Assembly: GCA_029556915.1 (NCBI GenBank)
Contig: JAKQIT010000060.1
Coordinates: 124,001 to 188,000, forward strand
Direction of reading: 5' to 3'
Source: Pseudomonadota bacterium
GTDB taxonomy: Bacteria > Pseudomonadota > Gammaproteobacteria > Burkholderiales > Methylophilaceae
DNA: 64,000 bases
In this document: positions 50,998 to 59,310 of the stretch, piece by piece
Layout: each line of letters starts with the position of its first letter
Numbering within the stretch: the stretch's first letter is position 1
The notes under the pieces: model-generated
Database searches by the model: none
What the model was told of the DNA's origin: nothing
Seen by the model: the letters and a program-made list of their open reading frames with translations, nothing else
Program-made: the position numbers and the translations under genes

Positions 50998-53073
50998 TTG
51001 AAAACCGTTACAAAATCTCTGCCTTTAATTGGGCTATTAATTACCCAAACCGTTTTTGCGCAAGATGGTGAAATTGCGCTGGATGCTATGTTGATTAGTG
51101 CAGATTTCCGCCCAAAAACTGCGCAATCCACACCCGTCAGCCTTACCGAAATTGACCAAGAAACCATACAAGCCCGTGGTGCACAGCATTTAGAAGAGGT
51201 GCTTAACCTTGCACCGAATGTGAATGTTTCAAGCGGTGCATCTCGCGGGCAGTTTTTTCAAATACGTGGCATAGGCGAGCTTAGCCAGTTTAGTGCGCCA
51301 CTTAACCCATCAGTAGGTTTGGTGATTGATGGTGTAGATTTTAGCCGCTCTGGTGGCGCTGCTACTTTGTTTGATATAGATTCTGTTGAAATTTTACGCG
51401 GCCCACAGGGCACGAAATTTGGTACCAATGGCTTGGCGGGCACTATTAATTTGCGCAGTGCAGAGCCCACTAAAGATTTTAAAATGCACGCTGAAACAAG
51501 TTTTTCTGAATATAACACGCGCAACTTTGGCTTGGCTGCTGGTGGTACGTTAATTGAAGACACCTTATTGGGGCGTGCTTCTATTTACACCCATCAGTCA
51601 GATGGCTATATGGATAATGATTTTTTAAACCGCGATAACACGCAAAATCAAGATGAGCTGACGTTTAGAGGTAAATTAAAGTGGTTGGCTTCTGATGATT
51701 TAACGGTTGATTTAAGTTACACGCATTTAAATATTGATAATGGCTATGATGCGTTTACTTTAGATAATAGTCGCAATAGCTTATCTGATAAGCCAGGTGA
51801 AGATAAGCAACGCACCAATGCATTTGCGGTAAAAGCCGATTGGCAAGTGTCAGATGCGGTGATTATTCAATCTGAGGCGACTTATCTTAACAGTGATATT
51901 GTGTACAGCTATGATGCCGATTGGGGGTTTGACGGGCAGTTTGACCCTGCGCTATTCCCTTATATAGGCTTTGAGTGCTTTGACCGTAAGCGTGAAAATT
52001 ACTCTTTTGAGTTGCGCGCATTATCAGATAAAGCCGGGCGTATTTTTAACGACTCTACTGATTGGACCATAGGCCTATATTTTCTTGATCAGGATGAAGC
52101 TTTTAAACAAAATTCTGACTTTGGTATTTTTGGTGCTGTGCTACGTAATGGCGACTACAAAACGCAAAACACCGCTATTTATGGTCAACTTGACACGCAT
52201 TTAACAGATAAATTGACACTCATTACTGGGGCGCGCGTTGAGTATTTTAAAGCGAAATATCGTGATTCAGATGCGCTGACTATCAAGCAAAATGAAGGAT
52301 TATTTGGCGGGAAAATTGGCTTAAATTATCAAGCGAATCAACAGCACTTAATTTATAGCTCGCTCGCGCGTGGTTACAAATCGGGTGGGGTGAATAATAA
52401 CGCGGCTTTACCATTAAGCCAGTTAAGTTTTAATACTGAGTACAATATGACTGCAGAATTGGGCTTAAAGTCTAGCTGGCTTGATGAGCAGCTAAACACA
52501 ACTTTAGCTATATTTTATACTGACAGACGTAATGCGCAGGTGGAAAACTCAATCGCGCAAGGGGTGCAATTTCTTAACTTTATAGGTAACGCATCTAACG
52601 CAACACACAAAGGAGTTGAGGCTAGCTTAGACTGGTTTGTTAACGACAAAGTACGCGTGCTTGGCGCATTGGGTTTGCTAGACGCCACCTTTGATAACCA
52701 TGCAGTTAAGGGGATAAGTTTTAATGGTCGCCAAGTGGCGCATGCGCCTGATTATACATTTAACTTTGGGGCTGAGTTTTACCCATCAAGTGATTGGACG
52801 ATACGCACTAACGTAGAAGGTAAGGATAAATTCTATTTTTCTGATAGTCATAATGCCAAGTCCAGTGCGTATGCTGTTGTGAATGCGAGCGCTGATTATC
52901 GGCGCGATAAGCACTGGAAATTGAGTGTGTGGGCGAGAAACTTGTTGGATAAAGATTATGCAACACGTGGCTTTTTCTTCGGTAATAACCCTGCCAACGG
53001 CTATGATGATGAAAAATACTTACAATATGGCGAGCCACGTGTGGCTGGCGTTACTGTGACTTACGACTACTAA
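50998..53073 (+). CDS. TonB-dependent outer-membrane receptor, probable thiamine uptake
   Basis: About 691 residues from TTG 50998, five bases after AAAGGA; this start gives a clean signal peptide (MKTVTKSLPLIGLLITQTVFAQ), whereas ATG 50890 directly after the aptamer would add 36 odd residues. The plug domain has QARGAQHLEEVLNLAPNVNV and ILRGPQGTKFGTNGLAG, then a 22-strand barrel ending in GEPRVAGVTVTYDY with the terminal aromatic. TPP-riboswitch control and the downstream thiamine-binding and PnuT-like genes mark it as a receptor for thiamine or a precursor. Confidence 0.88.
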   Translation: MKTVTKSLPLIGLLITQTVFAQDGEIALDAMLISADFRPKTAQSTPVSLTEIDQETIQARGAQHLEEVLNLAPNVNVSSGASRGQFFQIRGIGELSQFSAPLNPSVGLVIDGVDFSRSGGAATLFDIDSVEILRGPQGTKFGTNGLAGTINLRSAEPTKDFKMHAETSFSEYNTRNFGLAAGGTLIEDTLLGRASIYTHQSDGYMDNDFLNRDNTQNQDELTFRGKLKWLASDDLTVDLSYTHLNIDNGYDAFTLDNSRNSLSDKPGEDKQRTNAFAVKADWQVSDAVIIQSEATYLNSDIVYSYDADWGFDGQFDPALFPYIGFECFDRKRENYSFELRALSDKAGRIFNDSTDWTIGLYFLDQDEAFKQNSDFGIFGAVLRNGDYKTQNTAIYGQLDTHLTDKLTLITGARVEYFKAKYRDSDALTIKQNEGLFGGKIGLNYQANQQHLIYSSLARGYKSGGVNNNAALPLSQLSFNTEYNMTAELGLKSSWLDEQLNTTLAIFYTDRRNAQVENSIAQGVQFLNFIGNASNATHKGVEASLDWFVNDKVRVLGALGLLDATFDNHAVKGISFNGRQVAHAPDYTFNFGAEFYPSSDWTIRTNVEGKDKFYFSDSHNAKSSAYAVVNASADYRRDKHWKLSVWARNLLDKDYATRGFFFGNNPANGYDDEKYLQYGEPRVAGVTVTYDY

Positions 53074-53080
53074 TTTTATA

Positions 53081-53106
53081 AGAGGGCTAGATTGCCCTCT
53101 TTTTTA
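53081..53106 (+). terminator. Terminator between the receptor and thiamine-binding genes
   Basis: AGAGGGC, loop TAGATT, GCCCTCT, then six T. It would end or attenuate the receptor transcript; the following gene starts 20 bases later, so read-through is probable. Confidence 0.8.
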
Positions 53107-53125
53107 TTTAAATTTAAGGAAAATC

Positions 53126-53386
53126 ATGCGTATTTCTGTGGATATTAGTCTTTATCCTTTATGTGAAGGCTATGTAGAGCCAATTTTGGCTTTTATTGCC
53201 AAGCTTGAGACCAATAAAAAATTAGTGGTTAAGCGTAATAGTTTGGCCACACAGGTGTTTGGCGAATATCGCGATGTGATGGATTGTTTGGACGCCGAAA
53301 TGGAAGTAGTGTTTAATGCCTTGCCGCATAGTGTATTTGTGATGAAGTTTATCGGCACTTACCGTGCCGATGTGGTGGATGTCTAA
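53126..53386 (+). CDS. Thiamine/HMP-binding protein (YkoF/MTH1187 type)
   Basis: 86 residues of the small ferredoxin-like fold: MRISVDISLYPLCEGYVEPI, then VVKRNSLATQVFGEYRDVMD and a C-terminal strand. This resembles the MTH1187/YkoF thiamine-binding family. It binds thiamine or its pyrimidine in the cytoplasm. Good ribosome site AAGGA. The next gene starts four bases later, which joins it to transport of thiamine. Confidence 0.82.
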   Translation: MRISVDISLYPLCEGYVEPILAFIAKLETNKKLVVKRNSLATQVFGEYRDVMDCLDAEMEVVFNALPHSVFVMKFIGTYRADVVDV

Positions 53387-53389
53387 GAG

Positions 53390-54004
53390 ATGTTGCAAGC
53401 AATCACACTCGCTTTGCATCAAATGTCAGGCTGGGAAATCACCGCCGCGTTGATGGGAGTGGCTTATATTCTTTTGGCAGCCAAAGAGTCACAATGGTGT
53501 TGGCTGTTTGCCTTTTTAAGTACACTGATTTATACCGTACTTTTTTGGGAAGGTCAGTTGCCTATGCAAGCGCTGCTTAATTTTTATTATATGGGCATGG
53601 CAGTTTATGGGTTTTGGTTATGGCGAACAGGCGTTACACAAGCGCAAGGCACACAAACGCAAAGTTTAACTATTAGCACTTGGCGATGGCGACAACATGC
53701 GCTATTTATTGTGGTGGGTATCGTGTTAAGTAGCCTGGTGAGTATGTATTTGCAAAAAACTGGGCAATCGCAAAGCCCTGTTTTAGATGCTTACACTACA
53801 GTTTTTTCTGTGCTGAATACTTGGTTGATTGCAAAAAAAATATTGGAAAACTGGCTGTATTGGGTGACGATTGATGCAGCGGCGACGGTGTTGTATTTTC
53901 AAACCGGCTATTACGCCACCATGTTGTTATTTGTGCTCAACACCTTCATGGCGATTGCGGGTTATGTGGCTTGGGTGAGGCTTTATAAAAAGCAAGCGCA
54001 CTAA
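53390..54004 (+). CDS. pnuT: PnuT-type (PnuC family) thiamine transporter
   Basis: 204 residues, about seven membrane helices. PnuC-family traits: GVAYILLAAKESQWCWLFAF and LLNFYYMGMAVYGFWLWR, with the W-x3-W core seen in facilitated vitamin transporters. Context (TPP riboswitch, TonB receptor, thiamine-binding protein, a kinase) favours PnuT, which moves thiamine, over PnuC for nicotinamide riboside. Its 3' end overlaps the convergent kinase gene by four bases. Confidence 0.85.
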   Translation: MLQAITLALHQMSGWEITAALMGVAYILLAAKESQWCWLFAFLSTLIYTVLFWEGQLPMQALLNFYYMGMAVYGFWLWRTGVTQAQGTQTQSLTISTWRWRQHALFIVVGIVLSSLVSMYLQKTGQSQSPVLDAYTTVFSVLNTWLIAKKILENWLYWVTIDAAATVLYFQTGYYATMLLFVLNTFMAIAGYVAWVRLYKKQAH

Positions 54005-54873
54005 ATTTGTTGCATCCAGCGTGTTAAGCCTGTCTCGCCTAATACGTTCATTAAAAACAACAATAATTGGTAGCAGGGCTTTTGTTGGGTATAGTCTGGC
54101 CAAATGTGCGTTTGGCAGTATTGTCGTTTAAATAAAAGCCATTGCGCAGGGCTAAGCACATATTGTAAAAGCACAAGGTCTAGATTTTTTGGGGCGATTA
54201 CAAACGCATCTAAATCAATCAGCGCTAAGCTCTCATCTTCTAGACATCGTAGCTGATCCCAACGCAAATCGAGCATCATGGGTACAAATGTAGTTTCTAT
54301 TATCTTGCCAGCTAGCGCCAATATGGTTTGAATTTGTGCAGTTTTTTCTATCTTATTTTGCTGCAACAAAAATGTTAGTGTGTTTTGCAATCGCTCAGGC
54401 CAACCGTTGGCTGAAAATTGCGGTGCATGCAAATTACCCCAGCGCGTATGGGGGTGCTGGTGCAGGCGCGCAATATGGTTTGCCAAGGCCGTCACTTCTG
54501 CATCATTGATTTTGTTTGCTTCTGAATCTACCCCTACTAAAAAGCGCGTTAGTACAAAACGGTTGGGCGCGGATGCCATGTAATCTGGCACTTGCAGCGC
54601 GCTGTTTTGTGATAAAAAATCATGCGTGCATTGGATGTTGCCTAGATTATTTGGAAAGTCTGCATCAAATAAATGGTTAAGGCCTAACCAAAAAGCTGAC
54701 TGCGCAATTTTTACTTGATTGCACACCTTTAATACCATTTCCCCATCAGCGGTTTGGCAGCGCCAAACAAGATGCGTGCTGTCATGAAATTTGCTGGGTA
54801 TCGCGACAGGTTTTGCCAGCAGTTTAGGTAAGTTGGCTTGCTCGGCTGCGGTTAATTGCGGGTACGTTAACAT
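54001..54873 (-). CDS. Aminoglycoside-phosphotransferase-fold kinase, probable thiamine kinase-like
   Basis: 290 residues from ATG 54873; an upstream GTG at 54939 is in frame, but a TATAAT at about 54910 on this strand lies inside that extension. The APH fold is visible: LVWRCQTADGEMVLKVCNQ (ATP-binding Lys), a catalytic loop read as MMLDLRWDQLR in which the usual HGD-His is replaced, and LIDLDAFVIAP with the metal Asp. It converges on pnuT and so plausibly phosphorylates imported thiamine, but the altered loop makes activity less certain. Confidence 0.65.
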   Translation of the reverse strand: MLTYPQLTAAEQANLPKLLAKPVAIPSKFHDSTHLVWRCQTADGEMVLKVCNQVKIAQSAFWLGLNHLFDADFPNNLGNIQCTHDFLSQNSALQVPDYMASAPNRFVLTRFLVGVDSEANKINDAEVTALANHIARLHQHPHTRWGNLHAPQFSANGWPERLQNTLTFLLQQNKIEKTAQIQTILALAGKIIETTFVPMMLDLRWDQLRCLEDESLALIDLDAFVIAPKNLDLVLLQYVLSPAQWLLFKRQYCQTHIWPDYTQQKPCYQLLLFLMNVLGETGLTRWMQQI

Positions 54874-55055
54874 AAAAAATGCGTGTATTAGACTCGCAAT
54901 AAAAAATGTATTATACAAGTCAAAGTTGTCAAAATTCACGCTAGCATGTTGTTAGCAAGGCATGTTTTTTTAAAAACCACTAAAAATATAGGCAGAAATA
55001 ACAAAAAGTGTTATAAATACCTTCAATTAAGAATAAATGGGGTTTGGGGTTAATT

Positions 55056-55196
55056 ATGATATTACTAGCGATTTATTATATAGTCGCCATAACAGTGCTG
55101 GTGTTGCATTTTACTGGGCATTTAGAGCGCTGGAATATGGAATGGCTCGTTTTGGTGATGGCCGCAACGGTTTTCCCAGCGGTACTTTATCTGTAA
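55056..55196 (+). CDS. Small two-helix membrane protein
   Basis: 46 residues, ATG 55056 to TAA 55194-55196. Helix one LLAIYYIVAITVLVLHF, a charged turn GHLERWNMEW, helix two LVLVMAATVFPAVLYL. GGGG lies 8-10 bases before the ATG. It is convergent with the SDR gene, whose stop is four bases away. No family recognised; small size makes chance possible, but the two-helix hydrophobicity and ribosome site support it. Confidence 0.55.
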   Translation: MILLAIYYIVAITVLVLHFTGHLERWNMEWLVLVMAATVFPAVLYL

Positions 55197-55199
55197 GCG

Positions 55200-56006
55200 C
55201 TACTTTTTCTTGGTAGTTAAAAACGGCACGGCAAGTGCCGTTTGTTTTTTGAGCCCCATATTTACCATTTTTGGCGCAACGCCATTAAGCCATGCAAATA
55301 AGCTTTGCGGTTGGCCAATAAATACTTCTTGTTTTTCATTTTCAATTGCTTTGACAACAATATCTGCTACGATTTCTGGTTTGTCCATTTTTTGGCCTGC
55401 TTTTTCAAGCATAGCGGTGGTGGTGGTGTCATTCATGGTCGTTGCAATCGCGCGCGGGGCAATATAAGTAACGCCAATTTGGGTGTCAACCAACTCGCGT
55501 CGCAGGGCTTGTGAAAAGCCATGTACGGCAAACTTGCTGGCGCAATAGGTGGCGTAATGCGGAAAGCCCAGAGAGCCAAAAATTGAGCCTATCATCACAA
55601 AATGCCCTTGATTTTTGGCTTTAAATTGTGGCAATAACGCACGTGTAAGCTGAATAAGCGCGGTTACATTGGTATTAATAATCTGCGCAATCCGTTCATC
55701 CGTTTGATCTTCAAGCTGAATAAAATCTAAAATACCGGCGTTATTGATCAGTAAATCGATGTTGCCTAGCTTTTGTTGGGCTTCAGTCGCTAACTGTTGC
55801 GCAATATTGGCTTGGTTAAAATCTGCGATTATGGCGACATGCGAGCCATTAAATGCCGGAAGGGTTTGAATTAAAGCATGAAGTTTGCTGCTATCGCGCC
55901 CGACTAAGGCTAATATTGCGCCTTTTTCGGCCAATTTTTGCGCTAATACGCTACCCACGCCACCTGTTGCGCCTGTGAGTAAAATGCGTTTGCCATAAAT
56001 TTGCAT
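55200..56006 (-). CDS. Short-chain dehydrogenase/reductase
   Basis: 268 residues from ATG 56006 with AGGAAAT upstream; nine extra N-terminal residues from 56033 are unlikely. Classical SDR motifs: LTGATGGVGSVLA (cofactor), NNAGIL, IGSIFGS (Ser) and YATYCASK (Tyr, Lys). It lies downstream of the HDO gene on the same strand, separated by a repeat. In this set it would reduce or oxidise a carbonyl of the acyl product (inference). Confidence 0.9.
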   Translation of the reverse strand: MQIYGKRILLTGATGGVGSVLAQKLAEKGAILALVGRDSSKLHALIQTLPAFNGSHVAIIADFNQANIAQQLATEAQQKLGNIDLLINNAGILDFIQLEDQTDERIAQIINTNVTALIQLTRALLPQFKAKNQGHFVMIGSIFGSLGFPHYATYCASKFAVHGFSQALRRELVDTQIGVTYIAPRAIATTMNDTTTTAMLEKAGQKMDKPEIVADIVVKAIENEKQEVFIGQPQSLFAWLNGVAPKMVNMGLKKQTALAVPFLTTKKK

Positions 56007-56097
56007 GATATTTCCTCTCATGTTTAAGTCCAAAAATGCGCAATATTTTAGCCAGATTTTTGCTGATATTTTTACTTTAAAAGCACCATCAAAACCC

Positions 56098-56147
56098 CCG
56101 AGAAAATTTTATGCCTCTGCAAGCCAGTATCCATGCGGCTTCCAGAG
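56098..56147 (-). repeat. Dispersed palindromic repeat, copy 9
   Basis: The CCGAGAAAATTTTATG tail is on the left, then CCTCTGCAAGCC, loop AGTATCCATGC, GGCTTCCAGAGC. The loop orientation relative to the tail is inverted compared with copy 10, so the hairpin seems able to flip with respect to the tail. Confidence 0.9.
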
Positions 56148-56228
56148 CATCAAAATGATGTTGGGTGAAAAAATATGCATTTTAGTATGATTTTTATCAC
56201 TAATATTTTGCCATCATAAATTGCAAAA

Positions 56229-56903
56229 TCAGTGCATCAATCGTGCTTCAATGTCTCTAAATATATCACCATAAAGTTTATAAAACACTTTTGCGCTGTG
56301 AATAATCATCGCTTGGTCATTTTTATCGGTGACTTGGTTCATTAAGCTTTCATAAAATGACACGTGACTAATATCTAATGAGCCGTGAGAAAGCAAATAA
56401 CTAAAAGCTTTTTTAGGTAAGTTTAGGCTGGTCATCAATTTTTCACCAGCTTGGGTGGCAACCGCTGTGCTGGTGCCTTCAAGCACCAAGACCATACCGA
56501 AAAACCCAACTGGATTTACGCGTTGAATCATGTCGTAAGCATAGGCGACCATGATTTCGGTAGCTGCACTTGCGCTGGTTTGCGCAGTTTTACTCGCGCG
56601 CACCGCTTCTTTATCTCCGCCGCATTCGGCAATGTCGCTTAACACCCATTCTTGATGACCCATTTCTTCTTCAATATATTCGCCAATCGCAGTGCGTAGC
56701 CACTCATATTGTCCGCTTAAGCGCCCACCACAGCTCATCAGAAGCGGTGTTGTGTGCTTCACGTGGTGATAAGCTTGCGTTAAAAAGCCAATGTAGGTTT
56801 CAAGCGAAATCTGCCCTTGTCCACCTTGCGTAATCAGAGGCAAGCGCATAAGTGCATTGCGCTCAACTTCTGTCTCTTTGAGTAAAGTTTGGTAAAAAGT
56901 CAT
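56229..56903 (-). CDS. Heme-oxygenase-like diiron (HDO/TenA-fold) protein
   Basis: 224 residues, all helical. It carries the HDO ligand set: EEEMGHQEW (Glu80, His83), LVLEGTS (Glu142) and HGSLDISH (His173, Asp177, His180, the H-x3-D-x2-H triad). The HDO family (UndA, CADD, BesC, SznF) uses a diiron centre and O2 to oxidise or cleave fatty acids and amino acids, and differs from thiamin-salvaging TenA, which lacks these ligands. The gene is 23 bases downstream of an AMP-ligase gene, suggesting acyl-adenylate or acyl thioester substrates. Its sequence clearly resembles the C-terminal half of the KS-HDO fusion at 16935. Confidence 0.88.
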   Translation of the reverse strand: MTFYQTLLKETEVERNALMRLPLITQGGQGQISLETYIGFLTQAYHHVKHTTPLLMSCGGRLSGQYEWLRTAIGEYIEEEMGHQEWVLSDIAECGGDKEAVRASKTAQTSASAATEIMVAYAYDMIQRVNPVGFFGMVLVLEGTSTAVATQAGEKLMTSLNLPKKAFSYLLSHGSLDISHVSFYESLMNQVTDKNDQAMIIHSAKVFYKLYGDIFRDIEARLMH

Positions 56904-56926
56904 ACGGTTTCTCCAAAAGTTTGCGC

Positions 56927-58408
56927 TTAGTATAAGTAAAGCGCGTTAATTTTATCTTGGTAATTTTTTAAAATCATGTCACGGCGATTTTTGCCGTTAG
57001 TGGTGAGTTGCTGGTTTTGGGCTGAAAACGGCGCGTCTGCAATAATGTAGCGACCAATACGGGCGTAATCGGGCAAATCAGCATTAATGCTATCAATGGT
57101 AGTTTGAATAACTGGATTTGAGGCTGGTTGCCTTGGCACAATCACAGCCACATTCCAAGGTTTAGCCTCTCCAAACAGCGCTGCTTGCGCAATATGGGGC
57201 GAATTTTTTAACTCGCGCTCCACCCATTCTGGCGATACATTACGCCCAAATGAAGTGATAAACACATTCTTTTTTCGCCCATTAATAAACAAATAACCCT
57301 CTTCATCTAAATAACCAATATCACCCGTATCTATATAATCTTGTGCGGGTGTGAGCGCTTGCTCACCAGTGTAGCCCAGTAAATTTGCGCCTTTTACAAA
57401 CACTTCATTTTTATCGGAGATTTTAACTTTCACGTGCGGTAAAGGTTTTCCAGCACTGCCTATTTTGTTGCCTTGCGGTGTGTTGAGCGAAACCACAGAA
57501 GCACTCTCTGATAAACCGTAGCCCTCAAAAATAGGCAAGCCAAGTTTCAGCGCTCGTTGTAATAATTGTGGTGAAACAGATGCACCGCCTACCGCTAAAA
57601 ACCGTAAATGCGGCAACTTATCTGCGCCATTTTCGCAAGCAACCACCAACGCCTGCAGCATTTCGGGGATAAAAATGGCGGTGGTTACTTGGTTTTGTAA
57701 AAGTGCAGCATGTAACAGTGAAACATCGAGCTTGCTCCCCATTAAGCCGACTTGCTCGCTGGGTAATAAATGCACTGTTGCGCCAGCCAAAAGTGCTGCG
57801 TAAACGCCAGCCACATTTTCAAGTAAAGTAGCCAGTGGCAATACGCATAAATGCTGGTCTAGCGTATTGAGTTGCGTAGCAATGCGAATAGCGTTGGCCA
57901 CCTGCAACATGGCTTGTGCACTTAAACAAACGCCTTTTGGGTGACCAGTAGTGCCAGAAGTATAAGTAATTTTTGCGGTATCAGCAGGGAGCGTTTTACT
58001 CGGGATATTTAGCTTATAGGCGGTGAGTGTTTTGCCCGCTATGGTAATGTGCGACGACGTTTGAATAAAATCAGCAAACAAATTGCTGTAATGCGCAGGG
58101 TTGTCCGTAATGAGTACACTCACTCCAGCATCTTGCACTGCGTGTTGCATTTGTGCGGCTGAAAAAAATGCAGGTAATGGCACCGTTGGGTTTGCATTAG
58201 CCATCGCAGCTAAATCAAGCACCACCCATGTCGGGCTATTTTCTACAGCCAATGCGATTGTGGCTTGGCCCGCAAAATCTAGCAGGATTGTTCGCGCTGC
58301 ATGCACAGCTGCATATAATTCTGTGTAACTTAAGGTGCTATTTTGCCCTAGTAAAGCAATGTGGTCAGCTTGTGCGTGGGCGTGCTTTGCGAGTTGTTCA
58401 AATAACAT
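56927..58408 (-). CDS. Acyl-activating AMP-dependent ligase
   Basis: 493 residues of the ANL superfamily. P-loop AKITYTSGTTGHPKGVCLSA, then EGYGLSESASV, DTGDIGYLDEEGY and a C-terminal NGKNRRDMI with the adenylation Lys. FINGRKKNVFITSFGRNVSP precedes the hinge. Activates a carboxylate, probably a fatty acid, as acyl-AMP; no ACP or CoA-binding partner gene is adjacent. Lies between the HDO gene (23 bases) and the hemolysin-family gene (20 bases). Confidence 0.88.
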   Translation of the reverse strand: MLFEQLAKHAHAQADHIALLGQNSTLSYTELYAAVHAARTILLDFAGQATIALAVENSPTWVVLDLAAMANANPTVPLPAFFSAAQMQHAVQDAGVSVLITDNPAHYSNLFADFIQTSSHITIAGKTLTAYKLNIPSKTLPADTAKITYTSGTTGHPKGVCLSAQAMLQVANAIRIATQLNTLDQHLCVLPLATLLENVAGVYAALLAGATVHLLPSEQVGLMGSKLDVSLLHAALLQNQVTTAIFIPEMLQALVVACENGADKLPHLRFLAVGGASVSPQLLQRALKLGLPIFEGYGLSESASVVSLNTPQGNKIGSAGKPLPHVKVKISDKNEVFVKGANLLGYTGEQALTPAQDYIDTGDIGYLDEEGYLFINGRKKNVFITSFGRNVSPEWVERELKNSPHIAQAALFGEAKPWNVAVIVPRQPASNPVIQTTIDSINADLPDYARIGRYIIADAPFSAQNQQLTTNGKNRRDMILKNYQDKINALYLY

Positions 58409-58428
58409 GTGGTTGATATTTAAGCCTT

Positions 58429-59082
58429 TTATAGTTGCGCAACACCACGTACAGCAACTACCTGAGGCGCATTATCGTAGTAACTTCCCCAAGTGACAAG
58501 TTCGCTAGCACTTAAGCGGTTTTTATCTGCACCTTGCAGGGCAAATACATCTCTGCCGCCTTTAATTAAGCCATTTTGCAAACTATGATGTGCTGTAGCC
58601 ACACACCATTCCACGCCAATATCTAAGCTGTGTTGAATCACATGTGCAATCAACACCCCTGCATTGCGAGGATTTGCAACGGCTAAGTTGCCGATCTCGG
58701 TAATTTGGAATCGCGTGATAATTCGATTAAACCGTTGAGAAAACACCTTTTCTACAGGTGAATCTAAGTAGCGCTCTAAGAATAACGGGGCTTCACTGGC
58801 TTTACGCATGCCAAAAGCTGCTACTAATTGCCCATGTTCATCGCGTAGGCTCACTAAAGTGGGCATAAATTGTTGCACATCTGCGCCATAGGTTTTTGCA
58901 AAAACATCATGCACAAATTGTTCAATTTCTTGGCGGTCTGGTGCGTGGATGTCAGAACTTGTCAGCGCGACATTCTCAGCGCGATGGCGCTTAGCGGCAG
59001 CAAAAGGGCGAATTTGATAGGCCATCTCTGCATTGAACATTCGTGGCGTAATGCCAAAATTGAGTGCTTGGGCTGTGAGCAT
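58429..59082 (-). CDS. Thermostable hemolysin family protein (GNAT-like acyltransferase fold)
   Basis: About 217 residues from ATG 59082, which has AGGA at 10-11 bases upstream; in-frame ATGs at 59094 and 59109 are possible. The core pattern matches the family called thermostable hemolysin: PLFLERYLDSPVEKVFSQRF, RFQITEIGNLAVANP and a C-terminal GSYYDNAPQVVAVRG. The fold is related to autoinducer synthase/GNAT transferases, and no export signal is seen, so a pore-forming toxin role is unlikely. It probably transfers an acyl group made by the AMP-ligase (inference). Confidence 0.78.
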   Translation of the reverse strand: MLTAQALNFGITPRMFNAEMAYQIRPFAAAKRHRAENVALTSSDIHAPDRQEIEQFVHDVFAKTYGADVQQFMPTLVSLRDEHGQLVAAFGMRKASEAPLFLERYLDSPVEKVFSQRFNRIITRFQITEIGNLAVANPRNAGVLIAHVIQHSLDIGVEWCVATAHHSLQNGLIKGGRDVFALQGADKNRLSASELVTWGSYYDNAPQVVAVRGVAQL

Positions 59083-59310
59083 TTTATACTTCATCCTTGC
59101 AATTTCCATTTAGATGGTCTTGATACTGCAAGTTGTGTGCCAGCTAAAAATACGAACAATATAGACAAAAACGCTGCTTTTAATGCAAGCAATGCATATC
59201 CAGCAAGATAAATCCTGCAAAAATTGCAGTCATTAAGTGGTCGTTAGTGACTAATAATGTATATACATCAATATGTTAGCAAGATGGCGTAATTGTTGCT
59301 CAGTTAGCGC

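Noticed and set aside
56229-56903. Thiaminase/TenA involved in thiamine salvage
   Set aside because: The TPP-regulated locus lies only about 1.5 kb away, but the protein has the diiron ligand set of HDO enzymes and sits in a transcript with an AMP-ligase, not in the thiamine locus.
58429-59082. True hemolysin toxin
   Set aside because: The family name suggests a toxin, but there is no signal peptide and the fold is GNAT-like; the setting with an AMP-ligase and SDR fits an acyltransferase better.
59285-59300. Second possible sigma-54 promoter (TGGC-N7-TTGCT) upstream of the PAP2 gene
   Set aside because: GG and GC are spaced correctly but the middle of the -24 element does not match, and the predicted start coincides with the ATG, with no leader. 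Too weak to report as a feature.
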